DNA from: an uncultured Aquabacterium sp.
GTDB taxonomy: Bacteria > Pseudomonadota > Gammaproteobacteria > Burkholderiales > Burkholderiaceae_C
Assembly: GCF_947366995.1 (NCBI RefSeq)
Contig: NZ_CANBCC010000002.1
Span: 1 to 64,000, forward strand
Direction of reading: 5' to 3'
DNA: 64,000 nucleotides
The notes under the pieces are model-generated. The model did no database searches and was not told the origin of the DNA. It saw only the letters and a program-made list of their open reading frames with translations. Below are positions 1-8,427 of this stretch, piece by piece; position 1 is the first letter of the stretch; every line of letters starts with the position of its first letter. Position numbers and translations under genes: made by a program.

Positions 1-47
1 CTACACGCCGAACGACACTCTTTCCCTACACGACGCTCTTCCGATCT
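1..47 (+). other. Illumina library adapter left on contig end
   Basis: Bases 15-47 equal the standard Illumina read-1 sequencing-primer site (ends in GCTCTTCCGATCT). Bases 1-6 (CTACAC) are the tail of the P5 flow-cell sequence, and the 8 bases in between (7-14) sit exactly where the i5 index belongs. The order and lengths (6 + 8 + 33) match a dual-index library molecule, so this is untrimmed adapter and not genome. Real sequence starts at about base 48, which is therefore a true contig end. Confidence 0.97.
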
Positions 48-48
48 G

Positions 49-267
49 GCCCCTTCGCCCAACGCCGTGCTCCAGGTGCGCGAGGCGCCGGTGATGGACC
101 CATTGAAGTTCAGCAGCGAGCTGACCATGCCGTCAGTGCGCCAGCCGCTGGACGACCCGAATGCGCCGCAACCCACGGTGGTGATCCCGCCGGATTCGCG
201 TTACGCGCCCAAGCTCGCACCGCAGCCTTCGGCCCCGGCCCCGGCCCCGGCGACTGGCACGCGGTGA
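49..267 (+). CDS. gspD: C-terminal fragment, probably type II secretion secretin GspD
   Basis: Only the last 72 codons are present; the gene is cut by the contig end and adapter. The tail is low in structure and rich in Pro and Ala, ending in an Ala-Pro repeat. It has no recognisable catalytic motif. The assignment rests on position: it ends 15 bases before gspE on the same strand, and in related betaproteobacteria the secretin gene commonly precedes gspE and carries a Pro-rich C-terminal extension beyond the secretin core. It could equally be another gsp gene. The product name is inference; that it is the end of a real gene is better supported by its reading frame and tight spacing. Confidence 0.45.
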   Translation, partial: APSPNAVLQVREAPVMDPLKFSSELTMPSVRQPLDDPNAPQPTVVIPPDSRYAPKLAPQPSAPAPAPATGTR

Positions 268-282
268 CCCGGAGACACTGAC

Positions 283-1707
283 ATGGGCGCACGCCACCCC
301 CTTCCTTATGCCTTTGCCCGGGCCCAGGGCCTGCTGCTCGAGGTAGGCGACACCCGCGCGACGCTGTGGGCCAGTCCGGGCGTGTCGCCGTCGGCGCTCT
401 CCGAGGTGATGCGGCGCTTCGTCGTGCACGCGGTGGAGCTGGAGGCTGCGGAGGCGCTGAACCAGCGCATTGCCGTGGCCTACGCGGCCGGCGAGGGCAG
501 CGCAGCGGCCGTGGTTGGCGAGGTCGAAAGCGCCGTCGACCTGTCGCGCATGATGCAGGACCTCCCTGCGGTCGAAGACCTGCTGGAGTCCAGCAACGAC
601 GCGCCCATCATCCGGATGCTGAACGCGTTGCTGACGCAGGCCGCGAAGGACGGTGCCTCCGACATCCACATCGAGCCCTACGAGCGCTCGTCGGCGGTGC
701 GGTTTCGGGTGGACGGCACGCTGCGCGAGGTCGTGCAGCCCAACCGGGCGCTGCACGCCGCGCTGATCTCGCGCCTGAAGATCATGGCCGAGCTCGACAT
801 CTCCGAGAAGCGCCTGCCGCAGGACGGTCGTATCAGCCTGCGCATCGGCGGCCGCGCGGTGGACGTGCGGGTGTCGACGTTGCCCTCGGCCCATGGCGAA
901 CGCGCGGTGCTGCGGATCCTGGACAAGGGCGACACCAGCAAGTTCACGCTGGAATCGCTGGGCATGAGTGGCGAGTCGCTGGCGCAGTTCAAGCGCCTGC
1001 TGCGCCAGCCGCACGGCATCGTGCTGGTGACGGGCCCCACCGGCTCGGGCAAGACGACGACGCTGTACGCGGGCCTGAGCACGGTCGACGCCGCGACCAC
1101 CAACGTGCTGACCGTGGAAGACCCGGTCGAATACGAACTGCCCGGCATCGGCCAGACGCAGGTCAACGCCAAGATCGAGCTGACGTTTGCCAAGGCCCTG
1201 CGCGCCATCCTGCGTCAGGACCCTGACGTCATCATGATTGGCGAAATCCGCGACTTCGAGACCGCCCAGATTGCCGTGCAGGCCTCGCTGACGGGCCACT
1301 TGGTGCTGGCCACGCTGCACACCAACGACGCACCCAGCGCCGTCACGCGCCTGACCGACATGGGCATCGAGCCCTTCCTGCTGTCGAGCTCGCTGCTGGG
1401 CGTGCTGGGCCAGCGCCTGGTGCGCAAGCTGTGCGTGCACTGCAAGCGCGAGGACGAGCAGGGGCGCTGGCACCCGGTGGGCTGCCCCGAGTGCGGCATG
1501 AGCGGCTACAAGGGCCGCACCGGTGTCTACGAGCTGATGGTGGCCGACGACGAGTTGCGCGCGCTGATCCACGCGCAGGCGGCCGAGGCGACGCTCTTCG
1601 ATCACGCCCAGCGCCACGGCATGAAGACCATGCGCGACGACGGCGACCGCCTGGTGTCTGAAGGCGTGACCTCCCTGGAAGAGGTCTTGCGGGTGACCCG
1701 CGAGTAA
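283..1707 (+). CDS. gspE: type II secretion system ATPase GspE
   Basis: Cytoplasmic hexameric ATPase that powers pseudopilus assembly in type II secretion. Of 474 residues, the C-terminal domain shows Walker A GPTGSGKTTT (251-260), Walker B DPDVIMIGEIRD (313-324) and the His box around 344-348. The zinc-binding element is present as two CxxC pairs (C384/C387 and C401/C404), with a shorter spacer between pairs than in classical GspE. The N-terminal region (1-100) is reduced. The ATG follows a GGAG at 271-274. gspF starts 21 bases after its stop, so the genes form an operon. PilB and other assembly ATPases are alternatives, but the gspF neighbour and the compact N-terminus favour GspE. Confidence 0.93.
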   Translation: MGARHPLPYAFARAQGLLLEVGDTRATLWASPGVSPSALSEVMRRFVVHAVELEAAEALNQRIAVAYAAGEGSAAAVVGEVESAVDLSRMMQDLPAVEDLLESSNDAPIIRMLNALLTQAAKDGASDIHIEPYERSSAVRFRVDGTLREVVQPNRALHAALISRLKIMAELDISEKRLPQDGRISLRIGGRAVDVRVSTLPSAHGERAVLRILDKGDTSKFTLESLGMSGESLAQFKRLLRQPHGIVLVTGPTGSGKTTTLYAGLSTVDAATTNVLTVEDPVEYELPGIGQTQVNAKIELTFAKALRAILRQDPDVIMIGEIRDFETAQIAVQASLTGHLVLATLHTNDAPSAVTRLTDMGIEPFLLSSSLLGVLGQRLVRKLCVHCKREDEQGRWHPVGCPECGMSGYKGRTGVYELMVADDELRALIHAQAAEATLFDHAQRHGMKTMRDDGDRLVSEGVTSLEEVLRVTRE

Positions 1708-1728
1708 TCGCCCCACGGAATACCTCCC

Positions 1729-2952
1729 ATGCCCGCCTACCGTTTCGAAGCGCTCGATGCCGCCGGCAAGACCATGAACGGTCTGGTCGAGGCCGACAAC
1801 CCGAAGGCCGCGCGTGCCCAGTTGCGCGCCCAGGCCCTGGTGCCCATGAAGGTCGACCAGGTGATGGCGGCCGACAAGGGCGACTCGGTCGGCTCGCGGC
1901 AGTTGTTCGCGCGGCGGGTGTTCAACCCCACGGCGCTGGCCATCTGGACGCGCCAGCTGTCGGGTCTGGTCGTGGCCGGCCTGCCGCTTGAGCGGGCCCT
2001 GACGGCCCTGGCCGACGAGGCGGAAGACCCGCGCCAGCGGGAGCTGGTGTCGCACCTGCGGGCCGAGGTGAACGCCGGGGCCCCCTTTGCGCAGGCCTTG
2101 TCGGGCTCGCCGCGCGAGTTTGACGACGTGTACCGGGGCGTGGTGGCCGCGGGCGAGCAGAGCGGCCAGCTTGGCACCGTGCTCGACAAGCTCGCCACCG
2201 ACCTCGAAGACCAGCAGGCGCTCAAGGCCAAGCTGATCGGCGCCACGCTGTATCCGGCCATCGTGTCGCTGTTCGCGGTGGTGATCGTGGTGGCGTTGCT
2301 GGTGTTCGTGGTGCCGCAGGTCGCGCAGGTGTTTTCCAGCAGCAAGCGCGCGCTGCCCATGCTCACCCAGGTGATGCTGGGGCTGAGCGCCTTCATGCGC
2401 CAGTGGGGCTGGCTGCTGGGGCTGGTGCTGGGCGCCGGGTTTGCCGGGTTGATGGCGGGGCGCCGCAACGAGGGGTTCCGCCTGAAGTTCGATGCGTTCT
2501 GGCTGGGGTTGCCCCTTCTCGGGCGGCTTTCGCGGGGGTACAACGCGGCCCGTTTTGCCGGCACGCTCGCCATGCTGGCCGGCTCGGGCGTGCCCATCCT
2601 GAAGGCCCTTCAGGCCGCAGCCGAGACGCTGTCGAACCGCGCCATGCGGGCCGATGCCATGGAGGCGCTGGTGCAGGTGCGCGAGGGCGCGCCGCTGGCC
2701 TCGGCCCTGGCCGCCAAGAAGCGCTTTCCCGGCCTGCTCGCCATGTTTGCGCGCCTGGGCGAACAGACCGGGCAGCTGCCGCTGATGCTGCAGCGGGCCG
2801 CCAACCAGCTTGGCGCCGAGGTGCAGCGCAAGGCCTTGGCCATCGCCACCGTGCTGGAGCCCTTGCTGATCGTCGCCATGGGCCTGGTCGTGATGCTCAT
2901 CGTGATGTCGGTGATGCTGCCGATCATGCAGATGAACACCTGGGTGAAGTGA
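1729..2952 (+). CDS. gspF: type II secretion inner-membrane platform protein GspF
   Basis: Polytopic inner-membrane protein of the type II secretion platform that couples the GspE ATPase to the pseudopilus. The 407 residues have the family's normal length and its two tandem GspF cytoplasmic domains (about 70-190 and 270-395). Hydrophobic segments lie near residues 170-205, 224-243 and 375-402. The start, MPAYRFEALDAAGK, is the typical GspF N-terminus. It follows gspE by 21 bases. The usual next genes (gspG onward) are missing: a regulator gene comes 105 bases later, so the remaining secretion genes must lie upstream of the contig end or elsewhere. Confidence 0.93.
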   Translation: MPAYRFEALDAAGKTMNGLVEADNPKAARAQLRAQALVPMKVDQVMAADKGDSVGSRQLFARRVFNPTALAIWTRQLSGLVVAGLPLERALTALADEAEDPRQRELVSHLRAEVNAGAPFAQALSGSPREFDDVYRGVVAAGEQSGQLGTVLDKLATDLEDQQALKAKLIGATLYPAIVSLFAVVIVVALLVFVVPQVAQVFSSSKRALPMLTQVMLGLSAFMRQWGWLLGLVLGAGFAGLMAGRRNEGFRLKFDAFWLGLPLLGRLSRGYNAARFAGTLAMLAGSGVPILKALQAAAETLSNRAMRADAMEALVQVREGAPLASALAAKKRFPGLLAMFARLGEQTGQLPLMLQRAANQLGAEVQRKALAIATVLEPLLIVAMGLVVMLIVMSVMLPIMQMNTWVK

Positions 2953-3057
2953 GCCGACCGGTGTGACACGCACCTGGAATTTGATCTGGGGCCTTCGGTG
3001 CGACGTCATCCACCGGTAGGATGAGCGTGTGTAATTTTTTGTCACGCGTACCGCAGC

Positions 3058-3729
3058 ATGAAACTTTTGTTGATCGACGACCATCCGCTGTTCCGCGATG
3101 GCCTGAGCATGCTGATCACGTATCGGCTGAGCCTGCCCGGCGGTGCGCTGCAGGTGCTGCAAGCCGGTGACCTGACCCAGGCAGCTTCCGTGCTGGCCGA
3201 GCACCCCGATGTCGGGCTGGCGCTGCTGGACCTGAGCCTGCCCCCTGACTGCCACGGCGTGCGCACGCTGGAGCGCTGGCGGGACCTCGCGCCGGACATC
3301 CCGGTGGTGGTGCTGTCGGCCGACGACCGGCCGGACACCATCATCTCGGCCATCGACGCAGGGGCCTCTGGCTTCATCCCCAAGACCGTTCAGGCCGGCG
3401 TGATGCAAGAGGCGCTGTCACGCGTGCTGGCCGGCGGGGTCTACCTGCCGCCGCTGCCTGCCATGTACGCCATGCACGATGCCGACGATTGGGACGATGA
3501 CCTGGACGACGGCCTGCCGCGCAATGCCATGGGCCTGTCGGCGCGCCAGATGGACGTGCTGCGCCTGCTGGTCGAAGGCAAGGCCAACAAGGAGATCTGC
3601 CGCCAGCTCAATCTGTCGGAGTCGACGGTGAAGACCCACCTGGGCGCCATCTTCCGCAAGCTGAAAGTCAACACGCGCACGCAGGCCGTGGTCGCGGTGG
3701 CCAAGGCCGGCATGAACCTCAAGGCCTGA
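3058..3729 (+). CDS. NarL/FixJ-family response regulator
   Basis: DNA-binding response regulator of 223 residues. The receiver domain (1-125) has the acidic pair D7/D8, phospho-acceptor D58 (in LALLDLSLP) and the conserved Lys K109. A LuxR-type helix-turn-helix (about 157-212, GLSARQMDVLRLL...SESTVKTHL) forms the C-terminus. It converges tail to tail with a hybrid sensor kinase gene, its likely partner or counter-regulator. A perfect 10-bp hairpin with a T7 tract, placed for this gene, lies just downstream inside the kinase gene. Target genes cannot be told from the sequence. It is separate from the gsp operon, with a 105-base gap. Confidence 0.9.
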   Translation: MKLLLIDDHPLFRDGLSMLITYRLSLPGGALQVLQAGDLTQAASVLAEHPDVGLALLDLSLPPDCHGVRTLERWRDLAPDIPVVVLSADDRPDTIISAIDAGASGFIPKTVQAGVMQEALSRVLAGGVYLPPLPAMYAMHDADDWDDDLDDGLPRNAMGLSARQMDVLRLLVEGKANKEICRQLNLSESTVKTHLGAIFRKLKVNTRTQAVVAVAKAGMNLKA

Positions 3730-3829
3730 GGGCCCGCTGCGCGGGAGGGCGGTTTACCCCATCCACCGAACGGAGGATGGCGACGGCGCCGCGGTGGCGT
3801 TAACCTGAAGGTCGTTTCGGACGCTGTCA

Positions 3830-6169
3830 TCACGTCACGCGGGCCATGGTCTCCACGATCATGGCCCGCATTTTTTTGGCGCTGAACGGTTTGTGCAGCA
3901 CCGGCAGGCCCGTGCGTGCCAGGTCGGCCAGCCGCTCCGGTGCCGTGTCGCCCGTGATGATGACCAGCGGCGTGCCGGGGTGCCGGTCGGCCAGCCAGCC
4001 GGCCAGATCGCGAGCGGTGCCGTCGGGCAGCCGGTGGTCGCTGACGGCCAGATCCCAGGGTTGCGCCAGCAGCGGGCGGGCGTCGGCCAGGTTGGCGGCG
4101 CTGCGCACTTCCAGCCCCCAGCCGGTGAAAAGCCGGGTCAGGCTGGCGCGGATGTCGGCTTCGTCTTCGACGAGCAGCACGCGCCAGGGCGGCAGCGGTG
4201 TCTGGGCGGGCGGTTCGACGACGGCCCGGGTGTCATGGCGCGCGCGGGTGGGTGCGATGGCCTGCGGCACCGTCAGCGTGAAGCAGGTGCCGTGTCCGGG
4301 GCGTGAGCGCAGTGTCAGCGCGTGGCCCAGCAGCCGGACGGCGCGGCGCACGATGGCCAGACCGAGGCCCAGCCCCTGATGGCGGTCGCGCGCCGGATTG
4401 CCGAGCTGAACGAACTCCTCAAACACCCGGGCCTGGTCAGCCTCCGGGATGCCAGGCCCCGTGTCCCACACCTGCAGCAGCAGCTGCCCTGCGCGGGGGC
4501 GTGCCGACACCAGTACCCCGCCTCGCTCGGTGTGGCGCACGGCATTGCCCACCAGGTTGCGCAGCACCTGCTCGAGCAGCAAGGGGTCGCTCCAGGCCTG
4601 GTGCTGCCCGGTGTGCACGCGCAGCGAGAGGCCCTTGCGTCGGGCGGCCTCGGCCTCGTGGCTCACGATGTCGCCCAGCAGGTCGGCCAGCGGCACGGCG
4701 CGCGGCTGCACCTCCACGGTGCCGGCATCGAGCCGAGAGAGGTCCAGCAGCCCCTTGAGCAGGCTTTCCATCGACACCACGGCGTGGCTGAGCCGCTCGC
4801 TGAGGTCGCGGGCCTGGTGGTCGGTCAGGCGCTCGCGCAGCAGGTCGTTGAGCAGGCCGATGGCGGCCACGGGCTGGCGCAGATCGTGGCTGGCGGCGGC
4901 CAGGAATCGGCTTTTCGCCGCGTTGGCGTCGGCCAGTTCCTGCGTGCGGGCCTGGACTTTCTGCTCCAGCGTGGCGTTGTCGGCCTCGATGGCGTTGAAG
5001 GCCTGCACCACCCGGCCCACCACCACCAGGGTGAAGGGCGCCAGCCCCAGCGGAATGGCCCAGGCGATCCAGGGAAGGGCTCCGATGTGCCCCATCTGCC
5101 GGATGGCAAGGTAGTCATGCAGCCCCGCCACCAGCACGCAGGCCAGGCCGACGGCCAGGTAGCGCTGCGGCACGGCCTGCCCCGACATGCGGTCGCGCAG
5201 CAGGATCGCCAATGCGGGCAGCGACAGCGCAATGAGGGCCGGCTGCAGCACCCGGCGGACTGTGTCGAGCATCGGGTCCCATGCGCAGAAGGCGAGCGCC
5301 ACAAGGGGAAAGCCGATGCCCGTCAGGTCAAGGATGCGCTCGTAGCCGCGTCGCTGCTGGCCCGTGAACGCCATCGCGAAGCGCCCGATCAGCCAGACGC
5401 TGGCCGTGTGCGCGCTCAGGTGCATCCAGGAATCGAACTGCGGTGCCGTGCCCAGGTCCACCTCGACGAAGTAGCTGAGGTTGCGCAGCGCAGTGATCAT
5501 GTAGAGCGCGCCGAACAGCCCGATGGCGCGCTCCTGCCTGCGTTGCCACCACAGCGCGACCAGGAAGAGGGAGAAGGTGACGCAGGCCAGGTTGAGCCCC
5601 ACCGGCACCCAGCGCGCCAGGATCTGTCGCTGCACGAACTCGCCACGCAGGTCGACGGTGGGGCCGATGAGGGGCAGGGTCATGCCGCCCTGTGCCTTGC
5701 AGCCCACGTCGACATGGAGCGTGTTCTCACCCGTGCGCAAGAGCGCCGCCGGCACGTTGATGAGGTAGCCCGCGGGGAATGAGAGTGCGCCCGCGTCGGT
5801 GGTGGCCACATGCAGGTGCTCGCCGTTCAGGCGAATCACGTGCGATTGGCAGAGCCGGTCGAAGCGCAGGGCCCAGGGCCGGTGGCGCGCATCGGCCACC
5901 TGCGTGGCCGACACCACGAAGCGCGATGCGTAACGGCCGGCGCCGCTGGTGGGCAGGCCGTCTTCCCGCCAGGCATGCGGCAGTTGCACGGCCCGATGGG
6001 TCGGTTGTCGGTCGGGCGGCGCGGCCACGAGGGCATGCGACAGCCAGGTCACGGCGCCACGCGAGGCGCTCGGCGCCGGCCACGTGGCCATGGCCCACAG
6101 CGCAGCGATGCCCAGCATCACCCACCACCACCACCGTCCCAGGCGGTCCAGCATCTTCGCGGCAGCCAT
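3830..6169 (-). CDS. 7TM hybrid sensor histidine kinase with receiver domain
   Basis: Membrane sensor kinase of about 779 residues. From the N-terminus it has a membrane anchor (12-30), an extracytoplasmic beta-rich region (about 55-180) and seven hydrophobic spans (about 185-390), the layout of 7TMR-DISM receptors. A short coiled coil follows (395-420), then HisKA with phospho-His H428 (SHDLRQP), HATPase with N-box (534-546) and G-boxes DTGPGIP and GLGLGLA, and a C-terminal receiver with phospho-Asp D711. The ATG at 6169 is chosen because it directly precedes the membrane anchor; the frame stays open to 6280 and 6154 is another option. It converges with a NarL-type regulator, with which it probably shares a pathway. 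The ligand is unknown. Confidence 0.88.
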   Translation of the reverse strand: MAAAKMLDRLGRWWWWVMLGIAALWAMATWPAPSASRGAVTWLSHALVAAPPDRQPTHRAVQLPHAWREDGLPTSGAGRYASRFVVSATQVADARHRPWALRFDRLCQSHVIRLNGEHLHVATTDAGALSFPAGYLINVPAALLRTGENTLHVDVGCKAQGGMTLPLIGPTVDLRGEFVQRQILARWVPVGLNLACVTFSLFLVALWWQRRQERAIGLFGALYMITALRNLSYFVEVDLGTAPQFDSWMHLSAHTASVWLIGRFAMAFTGQQRRGYERILDLTGIGFPLVALAFCAWDPMLDTVRRVLQPALIALSLPALAILLRDRMSGQAVPQRYLAVGLACVLVAGLHDYLAIRQMGHIGALPWIAWAIPLGLAPFTLVVVGRVVQAFNAIEADNATLEQKVQARTQELADANAAKSRFLAAASHDLRQPVAAIGLLNDLLRERLTDHQARDLSERLSHAVVSMESLLKGLLDLSRLDAGTVEVQPRAVPLADLLGDIVSHEAEAARRKGLSLRVHTGQHQAWSDPLLLEQVLRNLVGNAVRHTERGGVLVSARPRAGQLLLQVWDTGPGIPEADQARVFEEFVQLGNPARDRHQGLGLGLAIVRRAVRLLGHALTLRSRPGHGTCFTLTVPQAIAPTRARHDTRAVVEPPAQTPLPPWRVLLVEDEADIRASLTRLFTGWGLEVRSAANLADARPLLAQPWDLAVSDHRLPDGTARDLAGWLADRHPGTPLVIITGDTAPERLADLARTGLPVLHKPFSAKKMRAMIVETMARVT
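3839..3877 (+). terminator. intrinsic terminator of the response-regulator gene, inside the convergent kinase CDS
   Basis: GCGGGCCATG (3839-3848) pairs perfectly with CATGGCCCGC (3860-3869) around an 11-base loop, followed by A and seven T (3871-3877). It lies 110 bases after the response-regulator stop. It overlaps the last codons of the convergent kinase gene, which stops at 3830, so the same bases encode protein on one strand and a terminator on the other. Confidence 0.85.
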
Positions 6170-6402
6170 CTGGCCCCGCGTGCCGGTGTTTGTTCTCGTC
6201 ACCGTTTGAAAGCTCCCTGTCGGGCCTTTTTCGCAGGCCACCCCGCATTGTGCGCAAAGCTGGCGCCCGCTCGGGGGCAACCCCCTGGAAGGGGCGTCGG
6301 TCTGGTGATAAGACTGGTGTCGGGGCCAGTTGTCGGCGCGACCGCATGGCGCGGCGCTTGCTTCAATGGCCCTGTGTGTATCGGGTTGTCTGGAGGGCTG
6401 GC

Positions 6403-7413
6403 ATGAGCAGTTGCACCGAACTGGTTCCGATTTCGCGCGAGGCGCCGATCCATGGGCGCATTCCCATCGCCCACATGCGGCCGGTCTACCGGCTGGACGA
6501 GGTGGAGCGCCGGCTGGGCAAGCTGCCCCCGCGCGACCACGAGAGCCTGCGCGCCACCTACGAGCGCATGCTGGAGAAGGGGGCTGACCGCTTCCAGGTC
6601 AAGCCCTCCGGCCTGCCCGCCATGACCCACCTGTACGACGAGCTGCCCAACTTCCACGAGGTGCTCGACGACCTGAAGCGCCAGCTGGCGCTGTGCAGCG
6701 ACAGCCGCGACGCGCTTGAGATCACGCCCATGCTGCTGCTGGGCCCGCCCGGTGTGGGCAAGACCCATTTCGCCCGCGAAGTGGCGCAACTGCTGGGCAC
6801 CGGGCTGGGTTTCGTGTCGATGAGCTCGATGACGGCCGGCTGGGTGCTCTCGGGGGCCTCAAGCCAGTGGAAGGGCGCGCGGCCCGGCAAGGTCTTCGAG
6901 ACGCTGGTCGATGGGCAGTACGCCAACCCGGTCATGGTGGTCGACGAGATCGACAAGGCCGGCGGCGAGCACGCCTACGACCCGCTGGGCTCGCTCTACA
7001 GCCTGCTCGAGCACGACACCGCCGGCAGCTTCACCGACGAGTTCGCCGAGGTGCCGGTGGACGCCAGCCAGGTGATCTGGGTGGCCACAGCCAACGATGC
7101 GCGCGACATCCCGGATCCGATCCTCAACCGCATGAACGTCTTCGAGGTCGACATGCCGGATGAGGCGGCTGCCCGCAAGATCGCTGCGCGGCTGTATCGG
7201 CGCATCTGCGCCGACCACGACTGGGGTGCGCGCTTTGCGCCTGAGCCCGGTGAGGCCGTGCTGGCGGCGCTCGGCAAGTTGGCGCCGCGGGAAATGCGTC
7301 GTGCCCTGATGACCGCCTTCGGCAATGCCAAGCTCGATGGCCGACACGAGATCGAACCGCGGGATTTGCCCGAGGCGGGCGGGCGCCGCAACCCGATGGG
7401 CTTCACGCACTGA
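6403..7413 (+). CDS. AAA+ ATPase resembling the Lon ATPase module, no protease domain
   Basis: Soluble AAA+ protein of 336 residues with Walker A GPPGVGKT (114-121), Walker B MVVDEID (178-184), a sensor-1 Asn in ATANDARDIPD and a C-terminal helical lid. Spacing and motif wording resemble the ATPase domain of Lon, but there is no Lon N-terminal domain and no Ser-Lys protease domain after the lid; the protein stops after PMGFTH. The ATG has a GGAGG upstream (from 6392). The frame is open further upstream, but that part reads as antisense to the kinase gene. The likely role is an unfoldase or remodeller acting alone or with an unlinked partner; substrate unknown. Confidence 0.8.
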   Translation: MSSCTELVPISREAPIHGRIPIAHMRPVYRLDEVERRLGKLPPRDHESLRATYERMLEKGADRFQVKPSGLPAMTHLYDELPNFHEVLDDLKRQLALCSDSRDALEITPMLLLGPPGVGKTHFAREVAQLLGTGLGFVSMSSMTAGWVLSGASSQWKGARPGKVFETLVDGQYANPVMVVDEIDKAGGEHAYDPLGSLYSLLEHDTAGSFTDEFAEVPVDASQVIWVATANDARDIPDPILNRMNVFEVDMPDEAAARKIAARLYRRICADHDWGARFAPEPGEAVLAALGKLAPREMRRALMTAFGNAKLDGRHEIEPRDLPEAGGRRNPMGFTH

Positions 7414-7464
7414 GCGCCGCCAGAGGCTCATCTTCTGAGCTGGCAGGCTCGGTATGATGGGCTC

Positions 7465-8427
7465 ATGCCTGCCTCGCTCGACGGCCAGCTGGTCGTGGCC
7501 ATTTCATCGCGTGCGTTGTTCGACTTCGAAGAGGAAAACCGCCTTTTCGAAGGCAGCGACGACCGTGCCTACATGCAACTTCAGCAGCAGCGGCTCGACG
7601 AGCCTGCGAGGCCGGGCGTGGCCTTCTCGCTCGTGCGCAAGCTGCTGGCCTTCAATGCGCCCGGGCGCCCGCGGGTCGAGGTCGTGATCCTGTCGCGCAA
7701 CGACCCGGTGTCGGGCATGCGCGTGTTCCGCTCGGCGCGCCACTATGGCCTGCCGATCGAGCGGGGCGTGTTCACGCGGGGTGAGCCCCCCTGGCGGTAT
7801 CTGCGGCCGCTGCATGCCAACCTCTTCCTGTCGGCCAACGAGCCTGACGTGCGCTCGGCTCTGGCCGAAGGCGTGCCGGCGGCCCGGGTGCTGCCGCATG
7901 CCGCCCGCGCGGGCGAGGCGCACCCGAACGAGGTCCGCATCGCCTTCGACGGCGACGCGGTGCTGTTTTCCGACGAGGCCGAACAGGTCTACCAGCAGGG
8001 CGGGCTGGACGCCTTCCAGCGCCACGAGGTCGAGCGCGCCAGCCTGCCCCTGCCGGACGGCCCCTTCAAACCGCTGCTGCTGGCGCTGCATGCCTTGCAG
8101 CAGGCGCCGCAAGAGCACGAAGCCGCAACCGGCGAGCCCGCGGTGCTGGCCCCCATGCGGGTGCGCACGGCGCTGGTCACGGCACGCGGGGCGCCAGCCC
8201 ATGAGCGGGCGCTGCGCACGCTGATGAACTGGGGCATCGAGGTCGACGAGGCGATGTTCCTGGGCGGGCTACCCAAGGGCGCCTTCCTGCGCGAGTTCGA
8301 GCCCGACTTCTTCTTCGACGACCAGACCGGCCACGTCGACAATGCCGCCCCGCACGTGCCTGCCGGTCACGTGGCGGCCGGGGTTCGCAATCTGCAGGAG
8401 TTGTCCGATGTCCGACGAACTGGGTGA
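7465..8427 (+). CDS. cytosolic 5'-nucleotidase
   Basis: A 320-residue protein of the bacterial/eukaryotic cytosolic 5'-nucleotidase family (PF06189-like), which dephosphorylates nucleoside monophosphates. Recognisable parts are the N-terminal VAISSRALFDF, the central VEVVILSRNDP and the C-terminal GLPKGAFLREFEPDFFFDDQ, where conserved acidic residues bind metal. It starts 51 bases after the AAA+ gene and overlaps the next small gene by 20 bases, suggesting one transcript. Substrate preference cannot be read from the sequence. Confidence 0.85.
   Translation: MPASLDGQLVVAISSRALFDFEEENRLFEGSDDRAYMQLQQQRLDEPARPGVAFSLVRKLLAFNAPGRPRVEVVILSRNDPVSGMRVFRSARHYGLPIERGVFTRGEPPWRYLRPLHANLFLSANEPDVRSALAEGVPAARVLPHAARAGEAHPNEVRIAFDGDAVLFSDEAEQVYQQGGLDAFQRHEVERASLPLPDGPFKPLLLALHALQQAPQEHEAATGEPAVLAPMRVRTALVTARGAPAHERALRTLMNWGIEVDEAMFLGGLPKGAFLREFEPDFFFDDQTGHVDNAAPHVPAGHVAAGVRNLQELSDVRRTG

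Noticed and set aside
133-3408. 1091-codon open frame antisense to gspE, gspF and the response regulator
   Set aside because: It mirrors the third-codon-position GC bias of the real genes on the plus strand; the product is low-complexity His/Arg/Gln-rich with no motif, and the plus-strand genes have full catalytic motifs.
4322-5782. 486-codon open frame antisense to the hybrid kinase
   Set aside because: Gln/His-rich shadow with no domain, and it lies within well-defined kinase domains on the other strand.
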